Shown: piece by piece, positions 5,269 through 6,982 of the stretch | Layout: each line of letters starts with the position of its first letter | Numbering within the stretch: position 1 is the first letter of the stretch | NCBI GenBank assembly: GCA_020528935.1 | Contig: JAJDFU010000615.1 | Location: 1-6,982 of the forward strand | Direction of reading: 5' to 3' | Length of the DNA stretch: 6,982 nucleotides | From: Saprospiraceae bacterium | Lineage (GTDB): Bacteria; Bacteroidota; Bacteroidia; Chitinophagales; Saprospiraceae | Notes under the pieces: model-generated | Database searches by the model: none | What the model was told of the DNA's origin: nothing | The model's input: only the letters and a program-made list of their open reading frames with translations | Translations under genes and position numbers: made by a program

Positions 5269-6498
5269 ATGCGTCCCATATACAGATCGCTGCTTTGGAT
5301 CATGATTCTCTTTCCGGATTCGGCTTTTTCCCAAGGCCAGGCCATCTGGGTTCCAGTAGAAGTAGTGCAAGACTCTTTTCCACATAAGGAGTTCAGGGGT
5401 GAGGTGCTTTTACCCAATGCGCTCTACTCGCTGAAGGAGTCCTGGGACTCTAGCTACCGGAATGGTGCCGGTATAGTGCCGGAAGGGATGTTTGTCATTC
5501 AGGCGGGCCGGCAAATGGGTTTCTGGAAGAAAGAGTATGCAGCATTGGTGACGGCCGACTCCCTGGGGGGACTCATCGGCCGGGATGCGAAGACCGGTCA
5601 GCGGATGATGGGGATAGACGGCAACGGCAACCGCGTTTTTGAACCGCAGGAGGTATTCCCTATGCGGGAAAATGGACTTCATCTTGTTCATTGGCAACTG
5701 AAAACCCCGGAGGGGAAAGCATTCTGGGATCTGGACTTGGAAATACAATACACACCTGGGCGCGATGCCGGCCTGAGTATACGCACCCTCACCCTGGGCG
5801 AGGTCCTGCTCCCGCTGGAAGATACGCTACTGCGGGAGGTGATCAGTTTGGGCCTTTTGGAGCCCTGTTTTTATTTGCCCGACTCCGCCCCGTCCGGCAG
5901 GTTGAAGACGACCAGGTACGTCCTTGGCGAGCCGTTTCCCTTTGGCCGGCACTATTATATGCTCGATCAGCTGGATATACCCAACAAGCGCATCCGCCTG
6001 ACGAAGTTCCCGCCGGATCATCGTCCGCTTGGGTATAAGGAAGGCTATTTTCTGAATATGGATTCCCTTCAGACGCTGCTGCAAAACTATTATCAGATTC
6101 TGAAAAATGTCCCAGTGGTAGCCTGGAATCCGGATCGCTATAAGCTGTTTTACTTCTGGGGTACCTGGTGTGGGCCCTGCATGGAGAAGCTTCCGCACTC
6201 GACCGCCTTATACCAGAAGCTCACAGCGTCATCAAAACTAGACATGATCCCGGTGGCCTTGTTGTCTCCGCAAGAAAATATAGATTCCTTTCACTCCATG
6301 CTGAAGGAGCGAAAAATCCCGTTTGTGAACATCCTGCAGGGGAAGGAAGGAACGGGTTGGATCATCGATTTATTCAAGAACTACAGTTTCCCTAACTACA
6401 TATTGATCGGTCCGGATGGCAAGGTGGTCTTTCGCGAAGGGGATATCGAGGAGGTGTACCGTCATTTGAGGAAACGGAAACTGCTGGAGGGGCAATGA
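5269..6498 (+). CDS. Secreted TlpA/ResA-like thioredoxin-fold protein with a long N-terminal domain
   Basis: This 409-residue protein has a signal peptide (about 1-21, ending DSAFS-Q) without a lipobox, so it is probably periplasmic. Residues 22-270 form an N-terminal region I do not recognise. It contains an EF-hand-like loop at 117-128 (D-G-N-G-N-R-V-F-E-P-Q-E), similar to Ca-loop motifs in other Bacteroidota TlpA-like proteins. The C-terminal domain (about 275-405) has the thioredoxin fold with YFWGTWCGPC; the active-site cysteines are Cys301 and Cys304, and F-P-N-Y (Pro375) is the likely cis-proline. The WCGPC motif fits a reducing thiol-disulfide oxidoreductase. The upstream Cys-rich lipoprotein is a candidate partner by position only. 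The start is preceded by an A-rich stretch rather than a Shine-Dalgarno. Confidence 0.9.
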   Translation: MRPIYRSLLWIMILFPDSAFSQGQAIWVPVEVVQDSFPHKEFRGEVLLPNALYSLKESWDSSYRNGAGIVPEGMFVIQAGRQMGFWKKEYAALVTADSLGGLIGRDAKTGQRMMGIDGNGNRVFEPQEVFPMRENGLHLVHWQLKTPEGKAFWDLDLEIQYTPGRDAGLSIRTLTLGEVLLPLEDTLLREVISLGLLEPCFYLPDSAPSGRLKTTRYVLGEPFPFGRHYYMLDQLDIPNKRIRLTKFPPDHRPLGYKEGYFLNMDSLQTLLQNYYQILKNVPVVAWNPDRYKLFYFWGTWCGPCMEKLPHSTALYQKLTASSKLDMIPVALLSPQENIDSFHSMLKERKIPFVNILQGKEGTGWIIDLFKNYSFPNYILIGPDGKVVFREGDIEEVYRHLRKRKLLEGQ

Positions 6499-6561
6499 TG
6501 GGTTCATTGCATCAACATTCTCTAGCCATCCGATGAATGGAAAACGCGACTAGATCCCTCC

Positions 6562-6604
6562 GTCTAATTGTCTAAGGTCTAACCGTCTAACGTCTAACGT
6601 CTAC
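6562..6604. repeat. GTCTAA short tandem array
   Basis: Five GTCTAA units (starting at 6562, 6570, 6577, 6585 and 6592) and a closing GTCTAC (6599) are spaced 7-8 bases apart. The array lies in the non-coding gap after the thioredoxin gene and directly abuts the MITE-like element. It recalls the short tandemly repeated heptamers of some bacterial intergenic regions. It is not a CRISPR array: units are too short and there are no spacers. Confidence 0.85.
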
Positions 6605-6612
6605 CCTAAGGT

Positions 6613-6653
6613 GAGGTTGGGCATAGCCGATTTCGTCAGCAGAGCCCAACCTC
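6613..6653. repeat. Left hairpin of the MITE-like element
   Basis: GAGGTTGGGC (6613-6622) and GCCCAACCTC (6644-6653) make a perfect 10-bp stem with a 21-base loop. The stem contains the same GAGGTTG core as the terminal inverted repeat. It is the first strong hairpin after the thioredoxin gene, 115 bases past its stop codon. Confidence 0.85.
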
Positions 6654-6705
6654 CCGGTAGAGGGTAGCAGGTAGAGGGTATAGGGACATCAGCATGTCTT
6701 ATACG

Positions 6706-6749
6706 GTTTCAAGTATGAAATAACTTCCAGGTCATTTCATACTTGAAAC
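6706..6749. repeat. Central 16-bp perfect hairpin
   Basis: GTTTCAAGTATGAAAT (6706-6721) and ATTTCATACTTGAAAC (6734-6749) form a perfect 16-bp stem with a 12-base loop. This is the strongest secondary structure in the window and sits between the opposed heptamer arrays. No T-run follows on either strand, so a classic terminator is not proven. Confidence 0.95.
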
Positions 6750-6781
6750 GGTCTTACTACCATCTACCATCTACCTTCTAC

Positions 6782-6832
6782 AACGTGAGGCATTGATATT
6801 CTGCAACTTAGCGACTAGCTCAACCTCACGTT
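6782..6832. repeat. Right hairpin of the MITE-like element
   Basis: AACGTGAGG (6782-6790) and CCTCACGTT (6824-6832) form a perfect 9-bp inverted repeat with a 33-base spacer. With the left hairpin it gives four copies of a GTGAGG/GAGGTTG-type core in alternating orientation. It is three bases past the stop codon of the minus-strand gene, so it could also act as that gene's terminator. Confidence 0.8.
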
Positions 6833-6835
6833 ACC

Positions 6836-6982
6836 CTAATAATTCACCACCACCCCGGTGCGCAGGATGAAGCGCGAGCCGAAGTCGCTCTCATTGCCGA
6901 TGACATTGTACAGCCCCATGATCTCGAAGCCGACGGGCCCCGGGCTCACGTAGCCGCCGCCCAGCCAGAGGTTGCTGCGGGC
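6836..6982 (-). CDS. C-terminal end of a probable outer-membrane beta-barrel protein (partial)
   Basis: The minus strand is open from the window edge (6982) to TAG (complement of 6836-6838), giving the last 48 residues: a glycine- and aromatic-rich stretch with NLWLGGGYVSPGPVGFEI, then GLYNVIGNESDFG, ending RFILRTGVVVNY. The alternating hydrophobic and polar residues, short turns and final aromatic residue fit the last strands of an outer-membrane beta-barrel; the exact family (for example PorP/SprF-like) cannot be told from this piece. GC-rich codon use matches the receptor at the left of the window. The gene is convergent with the thioredoxin gene, and its stop codon lies inside the right TACCCTAA repeat of the MITE-like element. 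The 5' part lies outside the window. Confidence 0.75.
   Translation of the reverse strand, partial: ARSNLWLGGGYVSPGPVGFEIMGLYNVIGNESDFGSRFILRTGVVVNY

Larger units (their letters stand above)
6610..6831. mobile_element. MITE-like non-coding element with 8-bp flanking direct repeats
   Basis: The segment is flanked by the 8-bp direct repeat TACCCTAA (6602-6609 and 6832-6839), a possible target duplication. Near its ends GTGAGGTTG (6611-6619) is the exact inverse of CAACCTCAC (6821-6829); counting the flanks, 12 of 13 positions match. Inside are three hairpins and two opposed heptamer arrays: four GGTAGAG-like units (6656-6683) and four CTACCAT-like units (6757-6784), which could pair with each other around the central hairpin. 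No open frame of note is present, so it would be non-autonomous. It could instead be a structured intergenic repeat with another role, such as terminating the two convergent genes. Confidence 0.5.

Noticed and set aside
6492..6510. Small hairpin GCAATG / CATTGC across the thioredoxin stop codon as a terminator
   Set aside because: Only six base pairs with a 7-base loop and no following T-run; chance is likely.
6562..6784. Heptamer arrays as a CRISPR-like locus
   Set aside because: Units are 6-7 bases with no unique spacers of proper length, and there are no cas genes in the window.

Overview
The window looks like a moderately GC-rich member of the Bacteroidota, perhaps of the Saprospiria or a related class. 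The evidence is a TonB-dependent receptor fused to an N-terminal carboxypeptidase-regulatory-like domain, a TAnnTTTG-type -7 promoter box, starts without Shine-Dalgarno sequences, a lipoprotein whose mature N-terminus (C-K-K-D-E) resembles the Bacteroidota surface-export signal, and a TlpA-like thioredoxin. The lineage is inferred from style, not from a database match.

Left part (1-2813): a (CCCAAA)n hexamer tract leads into a -7 box (TACCTTTG). A clear thiamin pyrophosphate (TPP) riboswitch follows at about 151-276, and then a TonB-dependent receptor gene (390-2813). The riboswitch makes this receptor a likely outer-membrane importer of thiamin or a precursor, like the predicted Omr1 receptors of Bacteroidota. 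The reading frame is cut by one in-frame TAA (687-689) between the N-terminal domain and the TonB box/plug. As written, the receptor is therefore broken, unless the stop is an error.

Middle part (2814-4615): a gene for a PQQ-type beta-propeller lipoprotein (3036-4295) lies between two direct copies of a 260-bp sequence with only 4 differences. Each copy holds a terminator-like palindrome, the intergenic leader and the first codons of the lipoprotein gene. The downstream copy runs into unrelated sequence after 13 codons, so it is a decapitated gene start. The intact gene has a mosaic base composition, GC-rich at both ends and much more AT-rich in the middle, which fits recombination between paralogues.

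Right part (4616-6982): an AT-rich small Cys-rich lipoprotein gene (4773-5168), with a C9 tract just upstream, is followed in the same direction by a TlpA/ResA-like thioredoxin gene (5269-6498) with a WCGPC active site. The two may form a secreted cysteine protein plus oxidoreductase pair. The region after it (6499-6835) is non-coding and densely structured. It holds an array of GTCTAA units and a roughly 220-bp MITE-like element with 8-bp direct repeats, terminal inverted repeats, internal hairpins and opposed heptamer arrays. A convergent gene ends at 6836 on the minus strand; its last 48 codons look like the end of an outer-membrane beta-barrel protein.

Positions 1-90 hold no feature I can support.
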